DNA of 64,000 nucleotides from Gnetum montanum (GCA_015680685.1 MNCI01002152.1:249344-313343); one strand, 5' to 3'. Shown: positions 1 to 11,169, counted from the stretch's first letter. The notes: a model not told the origin generated them from the sequence alone. Translations and numbers: made by a program.

Positions 1-1094
1 TCGCTCTATCAAAACCTAGAAGTGCAAAGGTAGGGTAGGGAGGAAAGCATAGGAGGGATTTTACAGATGTGAGGGAAAATAGGTTTGGGGAAGACTCAAG
101 CACGTGAACATGAAACTTTTACGAACAAGTCATAGCATCCTTCCGCGAATGTATTTGCGAGAGGTTACGCCATCATATTGTATATGGAGGGTTTGCGCGG
201 ACAAGTTGTGTTACACCCGCGTGGCCTGGATGAGTTGTTTTACATCCATTTTGCCAAACTTTGCCCTTTTTTTTGAACTACTTTCCACTAAGCGAATTAC
301 ATAACACCAGTTTGTGGACACGAAGATGCAAAAGAGTTTCCTAAATGTTCATGCTCTGTACAAGCAAAGTGAGGGGTAAAGGTGGTCATGAGGACAAAGG
401 GAGGAGAAAATGAAGTAATGCGTCTGATGGAGGGAGAGGTAGGGTTTGCACTCCTAAGTGGCCAGGCTAGTCTGAGCAACCACTTCAGGACACTACGACA
501 CCTCACCTTCTGATGAATGCATTCTAAATCAAGGCTATCATCGCAAGTAGCTTGCAAAACATAACAGAGCAGAAGCAATCGTCCTAATCGCTAAGGAGGG
601 AGGCTGTTGAAACAAGCACCATCCAAAGCAAAAAGGAGAGCGTAGGCCATGAAAAAGGGACTGTAACAAGGAGCAAGCATCCCAATGTTGGTGCCGCGGT
701 TCATGTAGCTACCGTTGACAGCTAGATTCATCTTGCTCAAATGATTGGGCAAAGAACAAGTCAGATGAATCTGCTAGGCTGGAGCTTGGTGACGGCGATG
801 GATGGAGGCCGCTAAGACTATGGATGACCACAATTTCTTTGGGCCCCAAGTGGCAAAGTTAATCCTAGGAGTTGCAGCTATAGAGCGGTTGTCGTAGCAA
901 CATCTCAAAGGGGTCAGTAGTATGCCTTTCGGCAAGTTCGAGGAATCAGCAGGATGCCGGTGGGGTAACGGCGTTGCATCTATTCCAATGCCTGACCTGT
1001 TCCATATGGTAGGGATGCTGTGCAAGAATGACCACGCTTGCTTGCTTCATGGAATGCTTAGAAGATTCCACTTTTGAGTCCTGGTTGAGTGTTG
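1..1094. other. Unassigned flank downstream of the Tat-like fragment
   Basis: No coding frame or RNA gene could be supported here. The stretch lies downstream (in minus-strand sense) of the integrase stop and the minisatellite, so it is probably 3' untranslated region or LTR of the same element. It is visibly richer in G and C than the rest of the window. I could not locate an LTR boundary or a polypurine tract. Frames of up to about 90 codons exist here, but none resembles a known family. Confidence 0.35.
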
Positions 1095-1437
1095 TTGTTG
1101 GTTTTAAGCCTCAGTAGGCCGTGGTCCCGGTTTAACGTCTGGGCAAACTAGAACCTACTAGTTTTACATCATAGTGGACAGTGGAAGAGCTGGTTTATGG
1201 TCCCAGTAGACCATGCTATGGGTGTCAATTTTATGTTGTGACCCAGGGACAAGGCTATGCTAGTTTAGCATCTTAGCAGATGTATGCCTACCTTGCCAGT
1301 TTCACGTCATGGCGGACGGTCAGAAACTTTGCTAGTTTAGCATCTTGGCAGACGCGTGCAAGAAGTGCTAGTTTTATGTCGTAGTGGACGTGTACAACTT
1401 TGCCAGTTTTACATTGTAGCGGACGTTTGTTACCTTG
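1095..1437 (-). repeat. ~36-bp tandem minisatellite, about 10 units
   Basis: Units begin near 1096, 1125, 1156, 1188, 1223, 1258, 1294, 1330, 1366 and 1401. The best-preserved units are 35-36 bp apart, and the units furthest from the integrase have shrunk to 29-32 bp. The plus-strand consensus starts TGCTAGTTTTA and contains TAGCGGACG about 20 bp later. The array begins about 20 bp beyond the integrase stop (1458-1460), so it sits in the 3' region of the element. Tat-lineage elements are known for tandem repeats between pol and the 3' LTR, which supports the lineage call. Confidence 0.8.
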
Positions 1438-1457
1438 TGTTTGAGCTGAGTTGATGT

Positions 1458-3011
1458 TCAGATGTAATACTGCTTCAAATATAGATGATTTATTGGATTT
1501 GATAACTCGTTGTTGTCAATATCCACTAACTTGAATGCTCTGTTGCCGTATGCACCGATGACCAGGAAAGGGCCTTCCCAGTTTGTAGAGAACTTGCCTA
1601 CTGGTTCACGAATGGTCTTTAGAACTAAATATCCTTTCTTGATTGGTCATTGATGCAGGTTATGCTGATGCTTTTGTCTGTATTTATCCTGATATCTTTC
1701 GATGGTGTCGAGCGTCTGGATGCGTTTCTCCTCCACTGAGTCTAAATCCACGATTCTAGACTCATTGTGTTGAGTCTCATTTATAACCATGGATAGGACC
1801 ATCCGCAATGAGGGAACCTATAATTCCAAGGGCAACACTGCATCGGATCCGTAGACCAGGTTGTAGGGCATCCTGTCTGTGGTTGTTCTGCACATCGTAC
1901 GATGTGCCCATAGCACGTAGAGGATTTTTTCATGCCATCATTTTTTGTTATTGTTGAACATATTCTTAAGTATATTGATAATTACCTTGTTTGTCACTTC
2001 TTATTGACCATTCTCTTATGGGTAATAAGGTGAAGAAAAAGATTGCTTGATACCAAGATTATCGCAAAAAGATTTGGTTTCTGTGCTACTAAATTGTGGT
2101 CCGTTGTCAGTCACAATAGTCATAGGGAGCCCAAATCTAGTTACAATATTGTCTAAGATGAAATGGAAAAATTGTTGAGATGTAATCTTCCGTAGGGGGA
2201 TAGGTTCAAATCACTTTGTAAAATACTCAGTGGCGGTGATAATGAAGCTATGTCCTGCGAAAGATTTAGGCGCGATGGGACCTATGATGTCCAGTCCCAA
2301 TTGTTGGAATGGCCAAGTAATCTAGGTAGTGTGTAACTCAGTTGGTGACATGTGTATTTTGTTTGCATAACGCTAACATGTATCACACATCTTAACTTTG
2401 ATAAGGTAGTCTCTTTCCATGTATGGCCAATAGTACCCTAGGTGTCTAATTTTAGCAGCCATGGCTCGCTAGGCTATGTGTCCTTCACACAGCCCCTCGT
2501 GAACCTTGCTAACTATTCGCTGTGTTGATCATTATTAATGCAGGTGAGAAATACCCCATCAAAGTAGCGTCTACAGAGAGTACTGTCTCCAATGATGACG
2601 TATTGCCTGGCACGCTTGCGCACTGCATCCTTTTGTGCATGCGTTAGCTCGTGTAGTGGTTCACCATGCATAAGGTAAGTCTTAATGTTTTCATACCATT
2701 TTGGCATTCCCCCTATGTTTAATGAAGAAATCTATGCTTCTTGAATGACAGGATCTGTACATTCCATCATTAAAGCGGGCCAAGTGGCAAATAAGTGTGG
2801 TGACATGTTTAGTGCCAGTGTTGCCAGTGCATCGGCAATGACATTTTCGTTACGTGGCACATGTTGGGCATCAATCATCACAAATTGTTTCAAGAGATGT
2901 TTAGCCATATTGCAGTAGGGCTATAGGTGCACAGCATTGTAGGCATAGACTCTTGTGATTTGATTGATGATGAGCATCAAATCACCTCGGATCGCCAGGT
3001 GTTGAACGTTG
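1458..3011 (-). pseudogene. Tat-like Ty3/gypsy pol fragment: RNase H tail and integrase
   Basis: Read on the minus strand, about 3011-2780 gives the end of an RNase H domain with the motif IADALATLA. About 2700-2330 gives the integrase zinc-binding region (HEGLCEGH, GYYWP, CDTC). The core follows with WPFQQ.GLDIIGP, TDNGPQF and ENGQ. The three catalytic codons survive: Asp at 2289-2291, Asp at 2106-2108 and Glu at 1998-2000, with 35 residues between the last two as in DD35E enzymes. The C-terminal part (GPFLVIGAYG) runs to a TGA at 1458-1460. Several in-frame stops remain (for example TGG to TGA after EYFTK), so it is dead. Upstream pol is missing: homology stops abruptly near 3011, where copy A begins. 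The motifs fit the Tat/Athila branch, with Tat preferred because of the 3' tandem array. Confidence 0.85.
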
Positions 3012-3589
3012 AGCTGTCTCCATCATTTTCTTCCCATTACTTACCTCACTGTGATTTTTATGTTTTGAATGTCTATCGTACTTTGCTAGAACTTCTAATT
3101 CTTAGGCTGGTTCTCCTAGATGTGAGTATTACCTCGTGGTCACCATTAATTAACTATGGGGTCCATGGACTCCTATGTTGATAATGTGAAAGGGCTATTG
3201 AGGCTACTACCTGCTATGGGGAGGACCCACTTATACATCCTTTAGTTTTGTTTATTAATATCCTATCCCTTTGATATAGTTGGTTGATCATTTCTATGCT
3301 ACCCATTGTGCAACCCTTCATCCACTAAGTTCCATACTCTGATATTCTCCTAATTTTGACTCTTCCTTTGATCACAATTTTCCTTCCTTTTTCTCTCATA
3401 TTTTTCTTTGGTCTCAACATTCTCAAATCCCTTCAATGTTGTGCTACAATTCATAACTTTGGACTTTTAATTAATTGGTCAATGCTGGTCAACCCCATCA
3501 AACAACTGTGTCAATTAGGCTTCGTATATGCACCCACTATATTTACACTGCCTTGTTTATGGAGTCCCATCAATATAAGACAAAAATAC

Positions 3590-3597
3590 TATATATA
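3590..3597 (+). promoter_or_regulatory. TATA-like site upstream of env-like ORF (copy A)
   Basis: TATATATA followed by CCC lies about 465 bp before the ATG at 4055. Equivalent sites occur in D (about 47041-47049) and T (59244-59250). On its own in AT-rich DNA it is weak evidence; the repeated position in three copies is what makes it worth recording. Confidence 0.35.
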
Positions 3598-3761
3598 CCC
3601 ATGTTGCACCTTTGAAATTTATCCATTTCTTTAAAAGCTAGGGGAGATTTTTCATTTTCCTATGTCAAGTCTTCTTTTTGCACACTAAACGTGTCCACCA
3701 TGTGTCCCAATCTAACCATTCTTTCAACCCTTTTGCTACCGGAGGTATGCTATACATTGTT

Positions 3762-3786
3762 GGGGGGGGGGGGGGGGGGGGGGGGG
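3762..3786. repeat. Homopolymer of 25 G
   Basis: A run of 25 consecutive G in otherwise AT-rich DNA. It may be a real guanine tract able to form a quadruplex or a sequencing artefact of the no-signal type. The only other such tract in the window borders the assembly gap at 36461-36506, which favours a technical component. Confidence 0.9.
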
Positions 3787-4054
3787 AGGTCAATGATTAT
3801 TATGATTACAAAATTATATTGATTATCAAAGCCTTGACACCTCTTAGTGGATAGAAAAAAAAATAAACAATAAAACAATTACAAATTGAAACTCATCATG
3901 TTTTATTATTTTTTTCTAACCCCTCAACTACACTCCGAAGAACCTAATAGGATGCATGTGTCAATGTCATAGCTTGGTCAAAATGAGAAGGTGTAAGATT
4001 GCCATTTTGAGTAATTTATACACATTATAATTCATGGTTATGTTGTGATTGCAG

Positions 4055-6958
4055 ATGGCACCTAAATCGAGGCATCCAAGGGGAGAAAGATCGTCCCAAC
4101 CAAGGGACAAGTGACCTAGAATAGGAAGAGGATGAGGTGCATGACCTCAAGAGCATGCAAAGGGCTCACACACAACTAGCCCCCTCTGTGAAGGACCTGA
4201 CATGGAGTCTGTTCATTAGATTCTTGGAGAGGACATCCCCAGTAAACAATCGTGAAGGGATGCAAATTTGGTGGTAGCACCACGGCTTGAGGTCACCCTA
4301 ACCCAAGCCTATATTAATGCTATTAGGCCAAGGGAGCTACAACGAATGGTCCTTCAAGAGTTGAACTTTGGATTATTTCTAGAAAATGCACAAGAAGAAG
4401 TCAAAACTCAACTACAAAATTCTTCTATGTGGCCAATCATCACATTTAGTGGTGAATGGTACCTAGGAGAAACTTATCTCTTCTGGACATTTCAGTAACT
4501 AGGGTCTAGAGTAAGAATCAAAGACATTCATGTATCTTACTCTATATAAGTAATTGCACAAGCTCTTGGGTTTCTAGAGACCAGAGCTTACATGGCGGAG
4601 ATTCCCAAACAAGAAGATCCCGAAGTAAAATGGGAGTGTATTAGGCAGTTCTATGGGGTAGAATGTAAGGAGTTTGGTACACTAACCACCATAGATATGG
4701 TTTACTCAAAAATCATCTCTTATCACTTAAATCCAACGGTAAGACCCAACAAGATCACTGCCTTCTCTGCTCATTGATGTGCTACTCTAAGCAAAAAGTT
4801 TCTTGTTAACCTTCCATAGTTGCTTTTTCCTGAAATTAAGAAAAGATTTGCTAAAAAACAACATGGAAGGCGAGCTCTACCCTTTTCTTGCCTAATTAGA
4901 AAGTTGTATAAACAAGTAGGGATAGCATGATATGTCAATGATACATTGTGTTATGCCCCAATTGCCTCACGGTGAGAAATGATAAAAGACAAGACTCCTA
5001 CCACCACACAACTAAGGGAAGAGCAACAACCACCTCCACTACTTATATAAACAATAAGGTCAGGCTCATAGATGATCACAAAACACATACACAAGATTTA
5101 ACAATTGCTCTTGAGTCAGCAGGAGTAATCAGTAGGAATCAATGGTGGAGAATGCCCTTCGGTCTAGCACCCTGCAATGAGCCATCTTGAACAACTAGCT
5201 CAATCGACGAGTTTTCTAGAGAGAGCAGGGTTGATTTTTTTGTCACACGAACACAAGTGCCTACAAGAATAGACCCTAGTGTCTGAGAAGAAATGGTGTC
5301 CACCCAAAAATTATTTCCTAAAATTTTAGGANAAGAAGAAATGGTGTCCACCCAAAAATTATTTCCTAAAATTTTAGGAAATGTCGCTACTTTTTTAGTG
5401 CACTTGGAGGATGGAGAAGGGGCGACTATCTTGGTAATGCAAAACTAGGGATAAGAAGTTGCAGTAGAAGTGGTTGTTGACACAATTGCTATAGCCCTTA
5501 ATGCACCCATGGCACCTGTATGAAATGTACATGGACTTGAAGATATACAGATGTTCACAAGAACTCAACGTAATAGAATCAATGCATCCCAACATGAAGA
5601 GTTGTTGGACTGATTGGTGGGAACTAGACAATTGCTTCCAGATATTATTGATCTTTCAGAAAACATCACTACAATCTAGTTGAAGCTACTATTACCAAGG
5701 GGTAAGTGCCTTATCTTGGAGGGGCAACTTGAAGTAGCTCAGGGCGATCATCAACACTTGGCTATGGAAGTTGCCCAACTAAGGGACCAACTTGTTTATA
5801 TAGCTCTTCTCAACCATGAACTTACTACGGATGAAGATTTTTGAATAGCTTCAAACCAAACTTTAGATGGTTGAGAATGAGTGAGAGTCATCAATCTTTG
5901 ACAAGTCCTTGACAGATGCCCATTCTTACCATCTAAATAAGGACTTGGCAAAGGTTTGCTAGGAGAATGTTAGGTTGACCGCAGAAGTTCATTGCCTATG
6001 CCATGTTGGTGTTGAAATTCAACACATGAAAGATTTTATCGATCAACAATAGGAGGAGCTAGCTAGGGTAAACACTGATGTAAGGAGATTTGTGGTTGAA
6101 AATCGTAATTTGTCCATGGAGGAAGTTTGAGCCTTACAACAAAAATTAGCTATTGAAATCACTGCATGGAAAAATGAGGCCCTTAAGTTTGAACAAGTCA
6201 AAAATCATTATAGAGACCAAGTGGAATTGCAAAAGGAAGTAAATGAAAAAGAGATTCAGGTCGCAAAGGCTAACATGAACCAATAACTCCAATAGCTTAG
6301 AGAAGGAGGCAAGGTATGGCAACCCATCTTCGATGGATTGAATGCCTACAACCAAGCTGAGATCTGTCTTAAAGAGCTACAGATTGAAGAGATGATAGAA
6401 TACATGGAATTAGCCAATCTCTATTATGCAAACCAAGCTATGCTAATAGCTAGAAGGCTGCGGTTTGACCTAGAAAAGTAAGTGGCCACCTCATATTCTT
6501 TATATGAGGGTGAGTTCCAAGTGCATAAAGAAAGAAAAAAAAAGTTAGAAATAGTAAATGTGGAAATCAAAGTTCTCCACACCCATTTTGAAGGACAACA
6601 TGAAGTTGTAGAGAACTTGGCTTGATAAATGAATGACTACTAGTAGCTGCAAACATTGATCCGAATATTCGATATTAAACGAAAATAGTTTGCTACTTAG
6701 TTTGTCAATTTGAAGGAACTTTTTTCTGCACTTCCATGTTCTTGGGATGTTCCTATTCTGACACACATTGGCAAAGCTACCTAGGTAGTGAATGATCCCA
6801 GAAGTAAGGAAGATAAAATGAGGGCATTTTTGGAGGCTTTTCAATTGCCTCTAGAAGTTGTAGCTACTATAGGGCAACTATCATCAATGTCTCAACTGCC
6901 ACATGTGCCAGAAGCTTGTGAAGGCCCATCAAAACCACCGCCATTAGGGACGATGTGA
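4055..6958 (+). pseudogene. Athila-type env-like (third) ORF, copy A, decayed
   Basis: The frame starts MAPKSRHPRG at 4055, right after a GCAG, and ends at TGA 6956-6958. Roughly 4290-4960 encodes a domain with GEWYLGET, then IRQFYGVECKEFG, YHLNPTVRPNK, KKFLVNLP and ALPFSCLIRKLY. The layout resembles the 'putative plant transposon protein' domain (Pfam PF20167 type) found in third ORFs of Athila-group elements. From about 5700 to 6850 the translation is rich in Leu, Glu, Gln and Lys with heptad-like spacing, i.e. a long coiled coil. Many stops, mostly TAG, and small indels interrupt it. It aligns along its length with 59699-62507 in T and with D0 and D. Function is unknown; in Athila elements this ORF is called env-like by position, and I see no clear signal peptide or membrane anchor in what remains. 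Confidence 0.7.
5286..5379. other. Perfect 46-bp duplication around a single N (assembly join)
   Basis: Positions 5286-5331 and 5334-5379 are identical for 46 bases and are separated by one N and one A. Real repeats elsewhere in this window differ by many substitutions. A perfect copy next to an N is what an unmerged contig overlap looks like. The true sequence probably has one copy. Confidence 0.8.
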
Positions 6959-7182
6959 CATTTTCCAGCAACTTCAGAATTTTTGGTAGGGTGGAGAATC
7001 AATTGCTATCAAGGTGTTCAATTTTTTCTCTGAATACCACAATTTTGTAATTTATTTTTCTGTACACTTGGGCACTTGGTATGTCGATAGAGTCAGTGTT
7101 TGTGTAGATGTGTCTTGTTAATTGTGCTGTAATAACTTCATACCTTCCAAATTGTAATAAACTCAAGGAAAAGTTTCCATGT

Positions 7183-7195
7183 AGTCATGGAGGTA
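7183..7195 (+). promoter_or_regulatory. Polypurine tract of copy A (plus-strand primer)
   Basis: The sequence AGTCATGGAGGTA directly precedes the LTR start TGATGAAG. T has GTTGTGGAGGCA in the same place, so GGAGGYA is the conserved core. Confidence 0.55.
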
Positions 7196-8127
7196 TGATG
7201 AAGTGTTCAGTTGATATGTTAATTGGGACACATTAATGGAGCCTCGTTGATGCAGCCACGATGACGTGACCCCATCAACATATCCATCTATGCATTAACA
7301 TGATCCCGTTAAGGCAGAGTCAGACTCTTACTATAAATATGCGCACACCCATAGAATTTATGGCATATTTTGAGTTAATTGTAGTGAAGTTCTTACAGTT
7401 TTTTTTGTACAAGTTAGAATATTTTCCAAGTGCCCACAGTAGGAGTGAGAAGGATGTACAAATCTTTATTCGAGCGCTAATGTACTTGAGCCCATTGGCA
7501 TGAGCGACAATAAAGATGAGCTTTTTGAACATTCCTTGTAGCATTTGGACTTAATTACTTAAGCATTAAAACACTTTAACATTTTAACAATTACTTAAGC
7601 ATTAAAACACTTTAACATTTTAACATTTTAAGCATTCCAAAGTCCTTTATTATTATTACTTTATGGTTATAGCCCTTTTCATAGTTTATAAGAACCATAG
7701 GCATGACCATCTTGAACATATACCTGACACTTGGCAACCTAGTGATGCTTAACATTTGGTAACCCAGTAGTGGTTAACGTATGCTTAGGGTGTGCACGAA
7801 AGATGGGATTAGATGCTTATGCTAGGGAGAGTTAAGCGATAGAGTAGAATAGTCACAAAATTATACCACTTTCCATTTCCTACACTAGAAGAATCAGACC
7901 TTAAAAGATAAAAAGAAAACTAATAAAAATCATTTACCTCAATCTCACTCAACCATCACTTTAGAATGTCACAAGTGAGGTTGGGAAGACAATGACCATT
8001 CTAATTAAGGTTTTGCTAGCTAGAATTTTGTGTACTTAAGTGTTTGTAGTCTACAGAATTTGACTGAGTCATGCATGCACGCTCGTGATTTGTATGGTTG
8101 GGCATAGGGGTACCTCACCTCTCATCA
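7196..8127 (+). repeat. 3' LTR of copy A (932 bp)
   Basis: It begins TGATGAAGTG and ends CTCTCATCA, the same termini as the LTRs of D, T and G. A TATA-like CTATAAATATG lies at about 7329-7340, preceded by GATGCA/ATCAA-type direct repeats. The block from 7360 to 7545 aligns with the T LTRs (GATCC/AATCTTTATTCGAGC, CAATAAAGATGA). The sequence directly after 8127 is R1 LTR, not a primer site, confirming that this is the 3' end of A. Confidence 0.8.
7553..7624 (+). repeat. 36-bp perfect tandem duplication inside the copy-A LTR
   Basis: Two identical 36-bp units (7553-7588 and 7589-7624) start AATTACTTAAGC. The T and D LTRs show no second unit at this place. Perfect identity points to recent slippage after insertion. 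Confidence 0.85.
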
Positions 8128-9005
8128 TAAGTTGACAAACCCTAGTACTAGTTAGATAAATAAAAGACTAATAAAAGAATTGTCGACAATGGCTATTATG
8201 AGTACCCATGACAACATTTCACATGCTACATTGAGCACAGATATGCTAGCATCCACGTGGGCTATGTATGTGATAGTATCGGTTTGTGAGTCATACTGGT
8301 TAGAATAAGTGTTCTATTGGGATTATGATTGTATGGATCATGGACTATTTATGGTATATCATGGATGTGATGACATGGGCATGATAGATGATGTCGAATC
8401 ATAAATTTATTTGTGATTGTGTGATTGCATGATAGTATGTTAGCTTTATGGGGAATATGGTGTGTGTTGTTTTAGCATGCATAAGACTAAGAGTGTTGTA
8501 GGTTGCCTTGAACCCCACTCCTCTCCTCTAGTGTAGCACTTTTTGACCATCTAGCAGGGGAAGTGTAAAGGCTTCTCACTTAGTTCTGTACTAACTTTAT
8601 TTAATTACATGTGAAAGGCACAGGAGCCTAGAAAAGCATGGAGAGGAAGGGTAGAGGAGGGGAAAATCTTCTATGCTTGGTTGATGTTTATTTTTATGTA
8701 CAGTAGTGTGGAATAGATACCCTTGTATGGAACTCTTTGTACTCTTCTATATATGATAATGAGGGTTATGTGTGTTTTTTTTTGTATTTTTGCAAAGTAG
8801 TGTATAGTTTGCTTTATGTAGAGACATGCATTTTTATAATGTGATATATATGTTTAGTTTTTGGTATGGTAGGAAAGTTTTGTATTGTTTGACTTTTCTT
8901 ATTATCATGGATTCTGCACATTATTGGTTCTATATATCATGCTTCCATGCTAAGATAACTTGATTCTAGGCATCACCCTACCCTATGTTAGGGCAAGGTG
9001 TTACA
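8128..9005 (+). repeat. Truncated 5' LTR of R1
   Basis: It aligns with about 16790-17668 of the 3' LTR, from AAGTTGA..ACCCTAG through CCCTATGTTAGGGCAAGGTGTTACA. Its upstream two thirds are missing where the copy-A LTR ends at 8127. Confidence 0.9.
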
Positions 9006-9008
9006 TTA

Positions 9009-9020
9009 TGGTATTGGAGC
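9009..9020 (+). promoter_or_regulatory. Primer-binding site of R1 (initiator Met tRNA type)
   Basis: TGGTATTGGAGC, three bases after the LTR end, differs at two positions from the classic plant TGGTATCAGAGC complementary to the 3' end of initiator tRNA-Met. Confidence 0.85.
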
Positions 9021-9086
9021 TAGTTTACTCTGATGTGGTGTAATGGTGGGGGTACTCATCCATTTGTGTAATTTCAAGTTATAGAG

Positions 9087-9690
9087 ATGTATAGTAGACA
9101 TGGTCATGGTGTCGGTGGGGCCTGTAGAATAGAAGGGCCTAATGATGGACAAGAATAGCCTTCTTAGACATCTAGTAGTGGTCTTGCAAATAGGTAGGTG
9201 GAGCTTATACAACAATTGTTATAGATCCTATAGTAGCATGTTGTAGCTAGTGATGTTCTTGCTCTTATTCCCATGATTATGGAAGTGGAAAGTGGTAGTG
9301 GTAGTGAAGGCTTAGGAGAAGCAAACGGGTAGCCTATCAATAGGAAAATTGTGGAGCATTTTTAGAAATTTGGACCTTTAAAATTTGATGGCACCAAGAA
9401 TCCCACTATGGCTACAGAATGACTAGAGGAATTGAAGAAAACATTTGATTTGATGGATTGTTCATCAATTCAATAGACTTGCTTGATAGCTTATCAATTG
9501 GTTAGTACTACTTGACATTGGTGGATGACTAAAGAGTAGGTCAAGGGATGGACTAGTCAAGAGGTGGCATGGGATGATTTTCTAGCATCTTTTAAAGGTC
9601 ATTATTGAAACACTATGAAATTTCGAGATCTCAATGATTCAGCAAAGTCTCAAAGCTTAGGCAAGAATTTCCACAAGTGAAATGTCAAGA
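9087..9690 (+). pseudogene. R1 gag, N-terminal part
   Basis: Translation from about 9355 shows KFGPLKFDGTKNP, then LEELKKTFDLMDC, HWWMTKE and WDDFLASFKGHY, the recognisable core of plant gypsy Gag (retrotrans_gag family). Gln codons have become TAG or TAA at several places. Alignment to the family fades near 9650-9700, where an insertion begins. The start at 9087 is a guess, and at least one indel separates it from the core frame. Confidence 0.75.
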
Positions 9691-9763
9691 CATCCGAGCA
9701 ATGGAAGCACCAAAAATAGTTGCACATCTCAGCAAGTTGTTTTTTCAGTTGAGGGCCTACTAT

Positions 9764-10142
9764 GCTATGCTATGGAGCTTAGCATAGCAGACTTTAGGAG
9801 GACAGAATAGAACAAGGCATGCATGGTGACAACACTTCAACTTTGCAAGTTAACCATGTTTAAAAACCTTATCTTTTTGCATGTTACACTACGTTATGCT
9901 ATGTAGCATAGAGCAACATAATGCAAATAGCACAGTTAATATAGCTGCAACAATAAGGATAGAAAAATTCAAATAGTAGCAGTCATTACTCCATGATACG
10001 CTTCCCAGCGTATCGCAGCGTAGCTGTGGGATAGTTTATTCTTTTTCACCAAAGATCTTGAAATCCTTTAACACGAAAGATAAGGTTAAAAATTGCATCT
10101 ATTTTTGAGGTGGTTATGCTATGCTATGCTTCAGAGCATAGC
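9764..10142. repeat. Cluster of four perfect hairpins with AGCATAGC-type stems
   Basis: Stem pairs: 9764-9772 with 9780-9788 (9 bp); 9895-9901 with 9904-9910 (7 bp); 9995-10002 with 10007-10014 (8 bp, loop TCCC); 10123-10130 with 10135-10142 (8 bp, loop TCAG). Three stems share GCTATGCT/AGCATAGC and the third is the related GATACGCT/AGCGTATC. They are spaced 100-131 bp apart upstream of a TATA box. Extra half-sites (AGCGTAGC) lie at about 10016 and 10146. Confidence 0.85.
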
Positions 10143-10204
10143 ACAGCGTAGCATCACAAGATTCAGCTGTAGCACACTAGGTCAATGACATTCTGCGGGC
10201 CCAG

Positions 10205-10255
10205 GACACGTGTCATCTAAACCGCGTTCTTCTCCTAAACCTAATCCTATAAATA
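10205..10255 (+). promoter_or_regulatory. G-box palindrome and TATA box
   Basis: GACACGTGTC at 10205-10214 is a perfect 10-bp palindrome containing CACGTG, the core bound by plant bZIP and bHLH factors. TATAAATA at 10248-10255 lies 34 bp downstream. This is a compact promoter arrangement on the plus strand; activity is inferred, not shown. Confidence 0.55.
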
Positions 10256-11169
10256 CCCCAGTGGACAATGCTCAAGGGGTTGGAAAAAAAAGGTTGGTTA
10301 GTTGGTTGATGAGTTGGCGAAGAGAACAAAAAGAGTTGGTAAGAAAAAAAAAGAGGTCAAAAAATTTGAGGTAGTCGACAAAGTTGGAAAGAGCATCAAC
10401 GGTGATAGAGAGAAGCTTTTTGGCTAGAGATTACAAGTTAGTGAACATTTTTCTTCAAGCTTGACTCCCTTGCATCCAGATTGGCTAGTGAACAAGGTAG
10501 ATTGGCCTTTTGCTTATTTAATCTATAAATAGCTTCTTGTTGGTGGTGAATACTTCGTCCAAACTGGAGTCCTCTTGCAAATCCCATTGTATTCATCATA
10601 TTTGTCCATAAGACAGATCCCAGATCTCGGGATCGTGCATTTTCTAAATTCAATTCATTGCATCCTATTTACATTGAATTTTACAGTCATTCTACATAGT
10701 TTACATCATTTTTGATTGCCTTCAAGATCTGATCTTGGAGTAGATCTCGTTTTTTTCTCGTTAGTTGGTATTATGTTCGCATATCAAATTGTCATCTCAT
10801 TATATGATCGTTAACAAATTTACTGATTAAGTAAGTTCTTGTCTGATCGACAAGATAGTTCAAGGCACCTTGGATTCTTTTTCTCTAGCATGGCCCTCAC
10901 ACGGATCTGGGTTGAAACTGTGTACATGGAAATCCTCTTGGTGTTTCCAGCAACTAAAATTTTCCATCGTTACAGTTATGTGTCTACCTAATATGCATAG
11001 GCCAAGGAGGATGAATTCTACCATTTGTATTAGGATAGTTAATTTGTAGTAGAGTATGATGCTTGTTTCTCTGACCCAAGTAGTTATGTACCCCAGATGT
11101 AGACAAATGCTTAGGCATAGGAGAATAGGTTTGTTTGAGGCTTGAGACCATATTTGAAGGATCACCTAT

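Larger units (their letters stand above)
3012..4054 (+). other. Spacer upstream of the env-like ORF in copy A
   Basis: Non-coding. The block at about 3160-3230 (GTCCATGGACTCCT ... GGGGAGGACCCACTT) aligns with T at about 58830-58910 and with D at about 46610-46650. A TATA-like TATATATA lies at 3590-3597, about 465 bp before the env-like ATG, close to the distance in T. The segment ends TTGTGATTGCAG just before ATG, a splice-acceptor-like sequence also seen in D. It also contains a run of 25 G. Confidence 0.55.
3012..8127 (+). mobile_element. Copy A: 5'-truncated Athila-like non-autonomous element
   Basis: This copy holds the end of the spacer, the whole env-like pseudogene (4055-6958), a polypurine site and a 3' LTR (7196-8127). 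Its order and spacing match copy T (59699-63577): env-like stop to LTR is 237 bp here and 240 bp in T. Its left end joins the middle of a minus-strand RNase H domain, which is not an insertion boundary, so a deletion or other rearrangement removed the 5' LTR, gag and protease. Its right end abuts internal LTR sequence of R1, so A probably inserted into R1's 5' LTR. Confidence 0.75.
9700..11160. other. Unidentified ~1.4-kb insertion in R1 gag with promoter-like centre
   Basis: Gag homology is lost from about 9700 to about 11160. The interval contains four perfect short hairpins (9764-10142), a G-box palindrome (10205-10214) and a TATA box (10248-10255), followed by several hundred bases of A-, G- and T-rich leader-like sequence. 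The arrangement suggests an LTR (U3-TATA-R-U5) or another promoter-bearing element. I could not fix its ends, find a target duplication or identify a coding frame. Boundaries are approximate, and part of 10860-11160 may be poorly conserved gag. Confidence 0.45.

Noticed and set aside
10860-11165. 101-codon minus-strand frame
   Set aside because: No recognisable family and opposite to the R1 gag that surrounds it; likely chance.
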